Below, piece after piece: positions 54,526 to 63,902 of a DNA stretch of 64,000 nt; position 1 is the first letter of the stretch; each line of letters starts with the position of its first letter. The DNA is from JACCTU01 sp963798985 (GTDB taxonomy: Bacteria > Actinomycetota > Thermoleophilia > Gaiellales > Gaiellaceae). Where the stretch lies: contig CAWCVL010000002.1 of NCBI GenBank assembly GCA_963798985.1, forward strand, positions 62,001 through 126,000, written 5' to 3'. Both the position numbers and the translations under genes were made by a program. The notes beneath the pieces were generated by a model. That model had not been told where the DNA came from and did not search any database. It saw only the letters and a list, made by a program, of their open reading frames with translations.

Positions 54526-55579
54526 GAGTCGACCACCAGTCGTCGGGCGCGGCGGGCCGCGTCTCGATTCCGGTGGCGAGCTCGTACGAGATCGTCCCAG
54601 CATGCCTGGCGTGCTCGTCGAGCGTGAGCCCGTGGCCGACGATCACGACCGGTGTCCCGAGCGGGAGCTCGCGCTCGAGCTCGACCGCGAACGAGTCCAT
54701 CGAGACGGTTCCGACGACCCGTGCGGGCTCGCCGGCCACGCGAACGGTCGTCCCGCTCAGCGCTCGCCGGAACCCGTCGCCGTAGCCGACCGGGACGATG
54801 CCGATCCACGTCGGCTCCTCGGCGACGAAACGGCGGCCGTAGCCGGTGCTCTCGCCGGGTTGCAGCAGCTTCACCTGCGCGAGGTAGCTCTGCCAGTGCA
54901 GCGCCGCCTCGAGCCCGTCTGCCTCCGCGGCCTCGCCGAACGGCGACAGCCCGTAGAGGGCGATGCCGCAGCGCGCCGCGTCGAAGCGCGACTCGGGGAT
55001 GCGGAGCACCGCTGCGCTGTTCGCGACGTGTCGGGTCAGGTGGGCGTGCGAGTCGGTTGCGGCACGGAACCGCGCGATCTGCTCGCGCGCGAAGGCGGGA
55101 TCGCTGTCGGCGGTCGCGAGATGGGTCATCAGCCCGACCACCTCGACGGGGGGCTCCGGGAGCTCGGCCAAGCCGTAGCGCCCCATCCCGGTGTCGAGCT
55201 TCAGGTGCACGCGAACGCCCTCGGGGATCTCGTCGCTCGAGACGACGAGCTCGAGCCCGGCGTCGCGCGCGAGTGCGACGTCTCGCCCCTCGGCAGGGCC
55301 GAGCACGACGATCCTCTCCGCCGGGAACTCGTGCCGCAGCTCGAGCCCCTCCGCGACGGTCACGACGCAGACCGCGCTCGCGCCGGAGCCGAGCGCGGCC
55401 GCGGCCACGTCGACCGCGCCGTGCCCGTAGCCGTTCGCCTTGACGACGGCCCAGAGGTCGGAGCCGTCGAGCGCGCGGAGCAGCGTCCGTGTGTTCCGGC
55501 GGACTGCGCCGAGGTCGATCGTGATCTCAGACCGGTGAATCGATTGCCTCCGGGAGACGGGCCACGACGTCGGATGCAA
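54515..55579 (-). CDS. alr: Alanine racemase
   Basis: About 340-354 residues. PLP enzyme making D-alanine for peptidoglycan. The PLP Lys is in LWAVVKANGYGHGAVDVA, the substrate/PLP region is HLKLDTGMGRYG, then LPEPPVEVVGLMTHLATADS, YGLSPFGEAA and WIGIVPVGYGDGFRRALSG. ATG 55579 overlaps the preceding gene by 53 bases. The conserved protein really starts around SIHRSEITIDLGAVRRN, and GGAGG sits 6 bases before the ATT of that Ile codon, so an ATT start is possible. Confidence 0.93.
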   Translation of the reverse strand: MHPTSWPVSRRQSIHRSEITIDLGAVRRNTRTLLRALDGSDLWAVVKANGYGHGAVDVAAAALGSGASAVCVVTVAEGLELRHEFPAERIVVLGPAEGRDVALARDAGLELVVSSDEIPEGVRVHLKLDTGMGRYGLAELPEPPVEVVGLMTHLATADSDPAFAREQIARFRAATDSHAHLTRHVANSAAVLRIPESRFDAARCGIALYGLSPFGEAAEADGLEAALHWQSYLAQVKLLQPGESTGYGRRFVAEEPTWIGIVPVGYGDGFRRALSGTTVRVAGEPARVVGTVSMDSFAVELERELPLGTPVVIVGHGLTLDEHARHAGTISYELATGIETRPAAPDDWWSTRER

Positions 55580-56852
55580 CCAGGCCCACCTGGTGCGGCA
55601 CCAGCGTCGCGGCGAGCTGCTGCGCCGCCGCGCCGGCGGCGGCGGCGAACGACGCCTCGAGGCCCTTCGCGAGGAACGCGGCGATGACGCCCGTGAGCAC
55701 GTCGCCGGTTCCGGCGGTCGCGAGCGAGGGCGGGCCGAGCGAGACGACGAGCACCCCGGTTCCCGGCGCCCCGACGAGGGTGTCCGCGCCCTTCAGCAGG
55801 ACGACGCAGTGGAACCGCTCGACCGCGCGCCGGACCGCCTCCAGCCGGTGCGCGGCGACCCAGCTCGATTCCTCGCCGAGCAGGCGTCCGAGCTCGCCCT
55901 CGTGCGGCGTGAGCACCGTGGGAGCAGCGCGCTCGAAGGGCTCGAGCCCGCGTAGACCGTCAGCGTCGACGACCGCGGGCAGCTCGCTCTCGGCGAGCAG
56001 GTGCCGGACGAGCGCCTCCCGCCCCTCGCCGAGGCCGGGCCCGAGTGCGAGCGAGCCGGCGCGCTCCGCCGCCTCGAACACCTCCTCGATCGGCCGCTTC
56101 ACCGCTTCGAGCAGCCGCAGTTCGAGCACCGGCAGGGACTCGGCGGGCGCGACGACGGCGACGTAGCCCGCGTCGGCACGAAACGCGGCCTCGGCCGTCA
56201 GGCACGCCGCTCCGGTCAGCCCGGGAGCCCCACCGAGGACGAGCACCGATCCCGCGGTGTACTTGTTGTCGCCTGGCTGTCGCCGCGGAACGAGGCGCAG
56301 CACGTCGCGCGTGACGCGGTGGTGCTCCGTGTCGCGCTGCGCGAGCCCGATGTCGGCAACGGAGACGTCGCCCGCGTGGAACCGGCCGGGCGCGACCTCG
56401 AGGCCGACTTTGACCCCATGGAAGGTCACCGTGCAGTCCGCGAACACCGCCGCGCCGCCGACCTCGCCCGTCGAGGCGTCGACCCCGGACGGCAGGTCGA
56501 CCGCGACGACCGGCTTGCCCGCGGCGTTGATCCGCTCGATTCGTTCGGCGGCTTCCGCCCGCGGCTTGCCCTGGAAGCCGGTCCCGAAGATCGCGTCGAG
56601 CACGACGTCCGCGTCGTCGAGGTCGTCGCCCTCCTCCGCGTCGCGTCCGGCTTCGCGAAGGACGCGCAGCGCGATCCGTCCGTCGCCTCCGTTCGCGCCA
56701 CCGCCGCAGACGCCGACGATCCGGCGCGCGTCGGGGTAGCGGCGCAGCACCTCGTCCGCGACGGCGCGGCCGGCGCGCTCCATCAGCTCGTCGACGTCGT
56801 GGCCCTCCTCGGCCGCGCGCAGCTCGTCGGCGGTGTAGAGCGGCTGGAGCAT
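55527..56852 (-). CDS. nnr: Bifunctional NAD(P)HX epimerase/dehydratase
   Basis: 441 residues. It repairs hydrated NAD(P)H. The N-terminal epimerase domain (about 1-190) has GVCGGGANGGDGRIALRVLR and VVAVDLPSGVDASTGEVG. The C-terminal ADP-dependent dehydratase (about 200-441) has VLVLGGAPGLTGAACLTAEA, VLTPHEGELGRLLGEE, VVLLKGADTLVGAPG and SLATAGTGDVLTGVIAAFLA. This fused NnrE-NnrD form, followed by alr, is common in actinobacteria. ATG 56852 directly follows the acpS stop. Confidence 0.95.
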   Translation of the reverse strand: MLQPLYTADELRAAEEGHDVDELMERAGRAVADEVLRRYPDARRIVGVCGGGANGGDGRIALRVLREAGRDAEEGDDLDDADVVLDAIFGTGFQGKPRAEAAERIERINAAGKPVVAVDLPSGVDASTGEVGGAAVFADCTVTFHGVKVGLEVAPGRFHAGDVSVADIGLAQRDTEHHRVTRDVLRLVPRRQPGDNKYTAGSVLVLGGAPGLTGAACLTAEAAFRADAGYVAVVAPAESLPVLELRLLEAVKRPIEEVFEAAERAGSLALGPGLGEGREALVRHLLAESELPAVVDADGLRGLEPFERAAPTVLTPHEGELGRLLGEESSWVAAHRLEAVRRAVERFHCVVLLKGADTLVGAPGTGVLVVSLGPPSLATAGTGDVLTGVIAAFLAKGLEASFAAAAGAAAQQLAATLVPHQVGLVASDVVARLPEAIDSPV

Positions 56853-57210
56853 CTACGTCGACGAGGATGCAGATCGCCGCGGCGAGCTCGCGCGAGTGCG
56901 TCATCGAGAGGTCGATCTCGCCGCTGCCGAGCCGCTCCCACGCGCCGCGCGAGCGCCCGGTCAGCCGCACGCTCGGCTTCGGCCGGCCGACGATCTCGAT
57001 CTCCTTCCAGGTGAAGCGCACGCCGATCCCGAGCGCCTTCCCGACCGCCTCCTTGCCGGCGAAGCGGCCCGCGTAGCTCTCGGCAGGCTTCGGGCGCGAG
57101 TCGCAGTACGCGCGCTCGGCCTCGGTGAAGCAGCGCTCGCGGAAGCCGGGGTAGCGCTCGAGCGCGCGCTCGATCCGCGCGATCTCGATCAGGTCGACCC
57201 CGACCTTCAC
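56853..57210 (-). CDS. acpS: Holo-[acyl-carrier-protein] synthase (frameshifted at end)
   Basis: About 118 residues. It attaches phosphopantetheine to ACP. VKVGVDLIEIARIERALERY holds the first metal Asp, and YAGRFAGKEAVGKALG holds the second metal Glu; then TWKEIEIVGRPKPSVRLTG and DLSMTHSRELAAAICILVD. One extra base near the end hides the stop: in the next frame TAG is at 56853-56855, right before the nnr ATG. Length is 3n+1. GTG 57210 overlaps the HAD gene stop as GTGA. Confidence 0.9.
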
Positions 57211-57983
57211 GGCCTCCGCTCGAGCCACTCCGGCAGATCGGCGATCGAGGAGAGGATCGCGTCGGGCATGACCCTCGACCGCTCGACTGCGTCGGGCCGA
57301 AATTTGCCCGTGCGGACGAGCGCGGTCTTCATCCCGTGCGCCTGCGCGCCCCTGATGTCGGCCTCGATGTCGTCGCCGACCATCCACGTCAGCTCCGGGT
57401 CGGCGTCGACCGCCTCGAGCGCCGCGAGGAAGTAGGCCGGGCTCGGCTTGCCGAGCACCGTCGCCTCGACGCCGGTCGCGTACTCGAGCCCTGCGACGAA
57501 CGCGCCCGAGTCGAGCAGCGGCCCGCGCGAAGTCTGCCACCACGGGTTCTTGTGGAGGCTGTAGAGCTCGGCGCCGGCGTCGATCTCCGCGAACGCGCGC
57601 GCGATGTTCATGTACGAGAAGACGCTGTTCGTCTCCGGCGTCTCGTCTGCGCCGCCGATCAGGACGACCTCCGGCGAATCGCCGACGAGCTCGACTCCTT
57701 CCAGGTCTTCGACGATCGCGGGCATCGTCAACGCGAGCACGCGACGCCCCGCGAGCGCCTTCGCCGCGGCGCGCGGAGTCGTCTGCAGCTCCTCGTCGTC
57801 GAGCTGGATGCCCATCGCGCGCAGCTCCTCGGCGAGCGCCGCGCGCGAGCTCGTCGTGTTGTTCGTGACGAAGCGGAGGCGGTGCCCGACCTCCCGGAGG
57901 CGGTTGACTGCGGCGGCGGCGCCTGGGATGGGTTCCCCGGACACGTGCAGCACGCCGTCCACGTCGAGCAGAATGGCGGCCAT
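57207..57983 (-). CDS. HAD-IIA family phosphatase (NagD/LHPP-like)
   Basis: 258 residues. Motif I AAILLDVDGVLHVSG (nucleophile Asp), motif II RFVTNNTTSSR, and the C2 cap with VLIGGADETPETNSVFSYMN. Motif III Lys is in LGKPSPAYFLAALEA and motif IV in WMVGDDIEADIRGAQAHGM. Substrate unknown; relatives dephosphorylate sugar phosphates or phospho-lysine/histidine. ATG 57983 lies 8 bases after TAGACT, which is inside arfB; its ATG overlaps the arfB ATG on the other strand. First gene of the operon to alr. Confidence 0.9.
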   Translation of the reverse strand: MAAILLDVDGVLHVSGEPIPGAAAAVNRLREVGHRLRFVTNNTTSSRAALAEELRAMGIQLDDEELQTTPRAAAKALAGRRVLALTMPAIVEDLEGVELVGDSPEVVLIGGADETPETNSVFSYMNIARAFAEIDAGAELYSLHKNPWWQTSRGPLLDSGAFVAGLEYATGVEATVLGKPSPAYFLAALEAVDADPELTWMVGDDIEADIRGAQAHGMKTALVRTGKFRPDAVERSRVMPDAILSSIADLPEWLERRP

Positions 57984-57997
57984 GGACGGCGAGTCTA
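57969..57997. promoter_or_regulatory. Interlocked divergent leaderless promoters of the HAD gene and arfB
   Basis: On +, CAGAAT (57969-57974) is 7 bases before arfB ATG 57982. On minus, TAGACT (57997-57992) is 8 bases before HAD ATG 57983. The two ATGs share the central bases of CATG, so each -10 lies inside the other gene's coding sequence. Confidence 0.5.
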
Positions 57998-58386
57998 TTC
58001 GGGTCACCCGCAGCGTCGTCCTCCCGCTCTCCGAGGTCGAGCTCCGCGTCTCCCGTTCCAGCGGCCCGGGCGGTCAGCACGCGAACACCTCGGAGACCCG
58101 CGTGGAGGCCGTCTTCGACGTCGAGGGCTCGGCGGCGCTGACCGACAACCAGAAGCGCCGGGTCGTCTCGAAGGCCGGCCCCACGCTCCGTGCGGTGGCA
58201 CAGGACGAGCGCAGCCAGTTGCGGAACCGCGAGCTCGCCGTCGAGCGCCTCGTCGAGAAGCTGCGACAGGCGCTGCACGTCGACCGCAAGCGCGTGCCGA
58301 CGAAGCCGAGCAAGGCGGCCAAGGAGCGGCGCCTCGAGGCCAAACGCCGCCGCTCCGACGTCAAGCGGCTCCGTCGCGCGCCTTAG
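57982..58386 (+). CDS. arfB: Peptidyl-tRNA hydrolase ArfB (YaeJ), ribosome rescue
   Basis: 134 residues. A stand-alone GGQ-domain protein that frees ribosomes stalled on non-stop mRNA: SRSSGPGGQHANTSETRVEA contains the catalytic GGQ, and the basic C-terminal tail (RRSDVKRLRR preceded by KPSKAAKERRLEAKRRR) enters the mRNA channel. Too short to be RF1 or RF2. ATG 57982 supported by the hexamer CAGAAT. Followed by a REP-like repeat. Confidence 0.93.
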   Translation: MDGESIRVTRSVVLPLSEVELRVSRSSGPGGQHANTSETRVEAVFDVEGSAALTDNQKRRVVSKAGPTLRAVAQDERSQLRNRELAVERLVEKLRQALHVDRKRVPTKPSKAAKERRLEAKRRRSDVKRLRRAP

Positions 58387-58390
58387 CTAG

Positions 58391-58472
58391 CTGCGCAAGT
58401 CGCGAATCCGCTCACGCGAATCCACGACGCGCGAAGACCCCTGAAGGCGGCCGCTTCGCGGCCGCTGCCGCG
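58391..58472 (+). repeat. REP-like two-hairpin repeat, copy B
   Basis: CTGCGCAAGTCGCGAATCCG, then AAGACCCCTGAAGGCGGCCG and TTCGCGGCCGCTGCCG. Same unit and same placement (just after a + strand stop codon) as copy A at 26662. Confidence 0.75.
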
Positions 58473-58490
58473 CGATCTCCGCCGTGCTCC

Positions 58491-59724
58491 CTAGGTCTCG
58501 AACAACTCGTCCAGCGGGGCGTCTGCGTCGGCGAGGCGCTCCGGGTCGGGCACCCGCGCCTTCGCGCGGATCAGCTCCTTCAGCTGGTCCTGGGTCTCGT
58601 CGTCCTGCCCGACGACGAGCGTGGCGGCGAGCCGGCCGTCGCGCACGTAGAACGCGATCGCCTTCCCCTCATCGAGCGCAGCCGCGGAAGATGATGTCGT
58701 CGACGTCGTCGACGTCCCCGAAGACGCGGAACGTCAGCCCGAACACCTCGGAGAAGAAGGCGGACACCGTGTCGAAGCCGCCCTCGCCGCCGGCGATCAG
58801 CTTTCCGACCTCCGTGCCGGCGTAGTTCGCGTTCGACCAGTGCTCGATGCGGCGATGCTTGGCGAAGAGCGGGTCGTAGAAGCGGGCGACGTCGCCGACG
58901 GCCCACACGTTCTCGACGCCGGTCTCGAAGCGCTCGTTGACGACCACGCCGTCGTCGAGTTGCAGCCCGCTGTCCTCCAGCCAGCCCGTCAAGGGCGCGA
59001 CGCCGATGCCGACCACGGCCAGCTCGGCCTGGATCATCCGTCCTCGCGCCGTCTCGACCGAGTCGAGCGCCGAGCGTCCGCCGAACGCCTGCACCTCGTC
59101 GCCGAGGACGAGCTCCACGCCTTCACGGGCGTAGAGGTCGGCGAGGAACTGCATCAACTGACGCGCGCGCAGAATCTCGAACAGGCCCTTGCCGCGGTGC
59201 ACGAGCGTCACTTCGAGCCCGAGCTGCTTCAGCGACGCCGCGACCTCCATGCCGATGAACCCCGCGCCGACGACCACAGCGTGCCGCGCGCCGCGCGCCG
59301 CTTCGCGGATCGCCGTCGAGTTGTCGAGCCAACGCAGCGTGTGGACGCCCTCCAGGTCGCCGCCGGGAACGTCCAGGCGATTCGGCGTCGCGCCGCTCGC
59401 GATCAGCAGCTTGTCGAACTCGCGCTCGTCCCCACCCTCGAGCAGGACGCGGCGACCCTCGAGGTCGAGGGTCGCGACGACCGTCTCGAGCTCGACCTCG
59501 ACGCCGTGCTCGGCGTAGAACGCCTCGGGCTCGACGAGCGTGTCCGCGATCTCGGCCTCGCCCCGGAGGTACTTCTTGGAGAGCGGCGGCCGGTGGTAGG
59601 GGACGAACGAGTCGGCGGAGATCAGACGCACCGTGCCCTCGCCTCCGGCCTCGCGGTACGCCTTGATCGCCCGCGCGGACGAGAGGCCGCCGCCGACGAT
59701 CAGGAGCCCGTTGCCCTCGGCCAT
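58491..59724 (-). CDS. FAD-dependent ferredoxin-reductase-like oxidoreductase (frameshifted)
   Basis: About 410 residues after repair. NAD(P)H-dependent flavoprotein of the rhodocoxin/putidaredoxin reductase-AIF type: FAD motif LLIVGGGLSSARAIKAYREA, NAD motif HAVVVGAGFIGMEVAASLKQ, FAD motif 2 ENVWAVGDVARFYDP, and the C-terminal reductase domain, which after one extra base near 58680 reads LDEGKAIAFYVRDGRLAATL and ends DAPLDELFET. It passes electrons to a ferredoxin or Rieske partner, not encoded here. ATG 59724 is 7 bases after TACCGT. Confidence 0.88.
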
Positions 59725-59782
59725 CGTCGGCACGGTAACGATCCGATCACCCGGAAGGCGACGAAGTACCCTCGGGACGACG

Positions 59783-60250
59783 GTGGAAGCCCCCGAGAGC
59801 CCGACCCACGAGGCCCGCAGCACGCGCCGGGTCGGGATCGGCGCGCGCGAGCTCACGATCGGCGCGCTCACGACGAGCGCCGTCGTCCACGCCGTGCTCG
59901 TGCCGCAGCACACGGACGAGCCGCTGCTCGCGGCGGCCTTCGCGGCGGCCACGCTCGCCGCCGTGCTCGTCGCCGCCGCGCTCGCCCGCCCCACGCTCCG
60001 CTTCGCGCCGGCTCTCGCCGCCGGGCTCTTCGCGAGCCTGCTCGTCGCCTACCCCGTCGTCTACTACCTCACCGACGGCGAGGTCCAGCCGCTCGACATC
60101 GGCACGAAGCTCGTCGAGGCGGTCGGGCTGCTCGCGGCGCTGAGTGCGCGCGACGACGAGGAAGTCTCGTTCGCGCCGCTGACGGTGATCGTCGGGGTCT
60201 TCCTCGCGCTGCTGCTCGTCTCGGTGAGCGGTGGCCACCACCACGGCTAG
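59783..60250 (+). CDS. Small polytopic membrane protein, unknown function
   Basis: 155 residues with about four TM helices (LTIGALTTSAVVHAVLVPQH, FAAATLAAVLVAAALA, LFASLLVAYPVVYYLTD, FAPLTVIVGVFLALLLVSVS) and a histidine-rich end GGHHHG that could bind metal. No family recognised. GTG 59783 has TACCCT 10 bases upstream. Divergent from the flavoprotein, convergent with glmS (11-base gap). Confidence 0.65.
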   Translation: MEAPESPTHEARSTRRVGIGARELTIGALTTSAVVHAVLVPQHTDEPLLAAAFAAATLAAVLVAAALARPTLRFAPALAAGLFASLLVAYPVVYYLTDGEVQPLDIGTKLVEAVGLLAALSARDDEEVSFAPLTVIVGVFLALLLVSVSGGHHHG

Positions 60251-60261
60251 CGAGGCGCTCC

Positions 60262-62093
60262 CTACTCGACGGTGACGGTCTTCGCCAGGTTCCGCGGCTG
60301 GTCGACGTTCAGGCCGCGCAGGCGCGCGATCCGGTACGCCAGCAGCTGAAGCGGCAGCACCGCGAGCACGGCCTGGAGGAACGCCGGCGTCTTCGGGACG
60401 TAGATCACGTCGTCGGCGTGGTGCTGGATGTCCTCGTTGCCGTCGGTCGCGATCGCGATCACGTGCGCGCCGCGGGCTCGAACTTCCTGGATGTTCGAGA
60501 CGATCTTGTCGTAGACGTGGATCTTCGTCGCGACGACGACGACCGGCGTGCCCTCCTCGAGGAGGGCGATCGGGCCGTGCTTCATCTCCCCTGCCGAGTA
60601 CGCCTCGGTCGGGATGTACGAGATCTCCTTCAGCTTGAGCGCGCCCTCGAGCGCCACCGGCAGGCCGATGTGCCGTCCGAGGTAGAGGAAGAACGGCTGC
60701 TCGTAGTAGCGCTGCGCGATGTCCTCGATCGGGTGGTCGCCGTCGAGGAACTGCGCGATCTTGTCGGGCAGGTTGTAGACCGCGTCGAGGATGAAGCCGT
60801 GGTCCTCCACCGACAGGGTGCGCCGAACCTGCGCGAGCTTGAGCGCCACGAGGATCAGCAGCGAGACCTGCGCGGTGAACGTCTTCGAGGCGGCGACACC
60901 GACTTCGAGCCCGCAGCGCGTGTAGAGGACCGAGTCGACCTCGCGCGTGATCTGCGAGCCCATCTGGTTCGTGATCGCGACCGTAGGCGCCCCGGCAGCC
61001 TTCGCGAGGCGCATCGCCGCGACGGTGTCGCGCGTCTCCCCGGACTGTGAGATCCCGATCACCAGCGTGTCCTTGGAGAGAACCGGGTTGCGGTAGATCC
61101 ACTCGGACGCGATGTCCGGCTCGACCGGCAACCGCGCCCACTCCTCGATGATGTAGCGACCGACGACACCGGCGTGATACGCCGTGCCGCACGCGAGCAC
61201 GACGATGCGACGCAGGTTCTGGATCTGCTTGTCGGAGAGCCCCAGCCCCTCGAGCTCGAGCTTCGCGCCGGGCCGGATGCGGTCGCCGATCGTCTCGCGC
61301 ACTGCGTCGGGCTGCTCGTAGATCTCCTTCAGCATGAAGGTCTCGTACCCGCCCTTCTCGGCCTGCTCGTCGTCCCACTCGACCGGCTCGATCTCCTTGT
61401 GCTCGACCGGGCCGTCCTTCGTGAAGAAGCGGGCGCCTGCGGGCGTGATCTCGACGACCTCGCCGTCTTCGACCAGCTGGATGCGCCGGGTCTGGTTCAG
61501 GAACGCCGTCGTCGCGGACGCGAGGAACATCTCGCCGTCGCCGACGCCGACGACGAGCGGGCACTGGTGCCGCGCGCCGATCAGCATGTCGGGGTGGTCG
61601 TGGTGGATGACGACGAACGCGTAATGGCCCTCGAGCTCGGCGTAAGCCGCGCGCACGGCCTCGAGCGAGGTCGCCGTCGTAGTGGCGCTCGACGAGGTGC
61701 GTGACGACTTCGGCATCGGTCTCGGTGTGGAACTCGTGACCGTCCTGCTGGAGCGCCGCCCTGAGCTCGCGGTAGTTCTCGACGATCCCGTTCAGCACGA
61801 TCGCGACCTTGCCGTCGGGGCAGCCGGTCAGCGGGTGCGCGTTCTGCTCGGTGACCGCGCCGTGCGTGGCCCAGCGGGTGTGCCCGAGGCCGTGGTTCGA
61901 GACCGAGCCGTTGGGGCCGGCGGCGTCGACGAGGTTCTGCAGGTTGCCGACCGCGCGCACGTAGTCGATCTGGTCGTCCTCGCGTAGCGCGATCCCCGCA
62001 GAGTCGTACCCGCGGTACTCGAGCCGCTTGAGCCCCTGAAGGAGCAAGCGGCTTCGCCTCGCGGCTTCCGACGTATCCGATGATCCCGCACAT
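60262..62093 (-). CDS. glmS: Glutamine-fructose-6-phosphate aminotransferase (two frameshifts)
   Basis: About 609 residues. It makes glucosamine-6-phosphate for peptidoglycan. N-terminal glutaminase: Cys2 nucleophile in MCGIIGYVGSREAKPL, then LKRLEYRGYDSAGIAL, GLGHTRWATHGAVTEQNAHP and VLNGIVENYRELR. Two SIS isomerase domains follow (VLACGTAYHAGVVGRYIIEE, GISQSGETRDTVAAM, YSAGEMKHGPIALLEEG, NLAKTVTVE at the end). Extra bases near 62050 and 61680 shift the frame; both are +1 and the length is 3n+2. No glmS ribozyme-like core is visible in the 114-base gap to glmM. Confidence 0.95.
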
Positions 62094-62159
62094 TGCGTAC
62101 CCCCGTCGAATGCCGCGTTTGCCCGACTGACGTTCTGCCCGACGAACTGAGCCCTCGAA

Positions 62160-62190
62160 ACGCAAAAGCCCGGCTGCATGGCCGGATTTC
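62160..62190 (-). terminator. Weak hairpin in the glmM-glmS gap
   Basis: On minus, CCGGC-CATGCA-GCCGG is followed by GCTTTTGCG. A short stem with a partial T-run; it may be a weak terminator or attenuator between glmM and glmS. Confidence 0.35.
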
Positions 62191-62207
62191 CTCGTTGAAA
62201 ACCGGAT

Positions 62208-63467
62208 TCAGCCGAGCTCTCGAGAGACGAGAGCCGAGATCCTACCACAGAGATTTTCGGCCTCAGCAAGGGTTTTTGCCTCCGCGAGGACGCGGACGAC
62301 GGGCTCGGTCCCCGACGGGCGGACGAGCACGCGGCCCCCGTTTCCCGCGCCGAGAGCGTCGATCTCGGCGCGGAGCTGTGGCGGGATCACCCGAGTCCGG
62401 ACCGGCACGTTCCGCTTCACCTGCGGCATCGGCCGCAGCACGGAGACCGCGTCTTCGAGCGTGCGGCCCTCGAGCGCGTCGCACAGGAGCAGCGCCGCCA
62501 CGAGGCCGTCTCCGGTCACGTGGCCGTCGAGCCAGATGATGTGCCCCGACTGCTCGCCGCCGAGGATGCCGCCCTCGCGGCGGAGCGCCTCCAGCACGTA
62601 GCGGTCGCCGACGTCGGTCGTCACGACGCGGATCCCGTGCTCTGCCATCAGCTCGTGGAAAGCCAGGTTGGTCATCACGGTCACGGCGACGAGGTCGACC
62701 TTGCGGTGGAGCGCGAGCACGGCGAGGATCGCGTCGCCGTCGACCGCGTTGCCGCGCGCGTCGACCGCGAGCATCCGGTCGCCGTCGCCGTCGAACGCGA
62801 CGCCGAGGTCGGCGCCGACGCGCGTCACCGTCTGCTGAAGCGTCCTCAGGTGCGTTGCGCCCGAGTCGACGTTGATGTTCGTCCCGTCCGGCTCGTCGCC
62901 GATCGCGTACACCTCGGCGCCGAGCTGCTCGAACGCCTTCGGCGCGAGCTTCGCGTAGGCCCCGTTCGCGCTGTCGACGACGATCTTCAGTCCGGAGAGG
63001 TCGGTCCTGAAGCGCTCGAGCACGTGCTCGAGGTAGCTGTCGGTTGCGATCCCGACCTCGTCGATCGAGCCGCCTCCGCGCTCGGGCGCGTCGAACAGCG
63101 CCTCGATCTCCTCCTCCTGCGCGTCGACGAGCTTCTGGCCGTCGCGATCGAAGAACTTGACGCCGTTGTACTCCGGCGGGTTGTGCGACGCGGAGATGAC
63201 GACACCGAGGTCGAGCCGGAGCAGCGCGACCGCCGGCGTCGGCACCACGCCGCCGAGCACCGCGTGCCCGCCGGCGGCGACGACACCGCGCGCGAACGCC
63301 TGCTCGAGCTCCGGCCCCGACGCGCGCGTGTCGCGCCCGATGAAGACGCGCGCGTCGTCGCCGACCCAGAGCGTCGACGCCTTGCCGAGCCGCTCGACGA
63401 GCTCCGGCGTCATGAACTCGCCGACGACTCCGCGAACGCCGTCGGTCCCAAAGTATTTCCTAGCCAC
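62208..63467 (-). CDS. glmM: Phosphoglucosamine mutase
   Basis: 419 residues. It converts GlcN-6-P to GlcN-1-P for UDP-GlcNAc. The phospho-serine loop is VVISASHNPPEYNG, the metal loop VAFDGDGDRMLAVD, the sugar loop ILGGEQSGHIIWLDG and the phosphate loop VLVRPSGTEPVVRVL. N-terminus ARKYFGTDGVRGVVGE fits GTG 63467. It works with glmS just downstream on the same strand; rpsI and rplM lie upstream. Confidence 0.97.
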   Translation of the reverse strand: MARKYFGTDGVRGVVGEFMTPELVERLGKASTLWVGDDARVFIGRDTRASGPELEQAFARGVVAAGGHAVLGGVVPTPAVALLRLDLGVVISASHNPPEYNGVKFFDRDGQKLVDAQEEEIEALFDAPERGGGSIDEVGIATDSYLEHVLERFRTDLSGLKIVVDSANGAYAKLAPKAFEQLGAEVYAIGDEPDGTNINVDSGATHLRTLQQTVTRVGADLGVAFDGDGDRMLAVDARGNAVDGDAILAVLALHRKVDLVAVTVMTNLAFHELMAEHGIRVVTTDVGDRYVLEALRREGGILGGEQSGHIIWLDGHVTGDGLVAALLLCDALEGRTLEDAVSVLRPMPQVKRNVPVRTRVIPPQLRAEIDALGAGNGGRVLVRPSGTEPVVRVLAEAKTLAEAENLCGRISALVSRELG

Positions 63468-63506
63468 GGCGGGGAGACGGTAACGCTTCGCCGCGGAGGC
63501 GCGGAT

Positions 63507-63902
63507 CTAGCGCTTGGAGAACTGCGGCGCTTTGCGGGCCTTGTGCAGCCCGGCCTTCTTGCGCTCGACCTTGCGGGCATCCCGCGTCAGGAAGCCCTCG
63601 CGCTTCAGCGGAACCCGCAGCTCCGGGTCGGCCTCGACGAGCGCGCGCGCGATCCCGTGGCGCGTCGCACCTGCCTGACCGGAGGGCCCGCCGCCGTGCA
63701 CGCGGACGCGCAGGTCGAACGTCCCCTCGACGCCGGCGACCTTGAGCGGCGCGAGCACCATCTTGCGATGCGTGTCGCGCGGGAAGTAGTCCTCGATCGT
63801 GCGCCCGTTGAACCACGTCGTGCCGTCGCCCGGACGCAGGATCACGCGCGCGACCGACGTCTTGCGCTTGCCTGTGCCCCGATACTGCGCGGGCGTCGCC
63901 AC
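63507..63902 (-). CDS. rpsI: 30S ribosomal protein S9
   Basis: 131 residues. YRGTGKRKTSVARVILRPGD, GGPSGQAGATRHGIARAL and the C-terminal KKAGLHKARKAPQFSKR, whose basic tail reaches P-site tRNA. GTG 63902 shares a base with the rplM stop (TAGTG), the usual rplM-rpsI pair. Confidence 0.98.
   Translation of the reverse strand: MATPAQYRGTGKRKTSVARVILRPGDGTTWFNGRTIEDYFPRDTHRKMVLAPLKVAGVEGTFDLRVRVHGGGPSGQAGATRHGIARALVEADPELRVPLKREGFLTRDARKVERKKAGLHKARKAPQFSKR

Noticed and set aside
58840..61050. 736-codon + strand open frame spanning the flavoprotein and glmS
   Set aside because: Antisense shadow of two recognised genes; its composition (Arg, Val, Asp, Leu) is that of a frame complementary to GC-rich codons.
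62094..62207. glmS ribozyme in the leader of glmS
   Set aside because: The 114-base gap is too short for the complete ribozyme and I see none of its conserved core; only a small hairpin is present.
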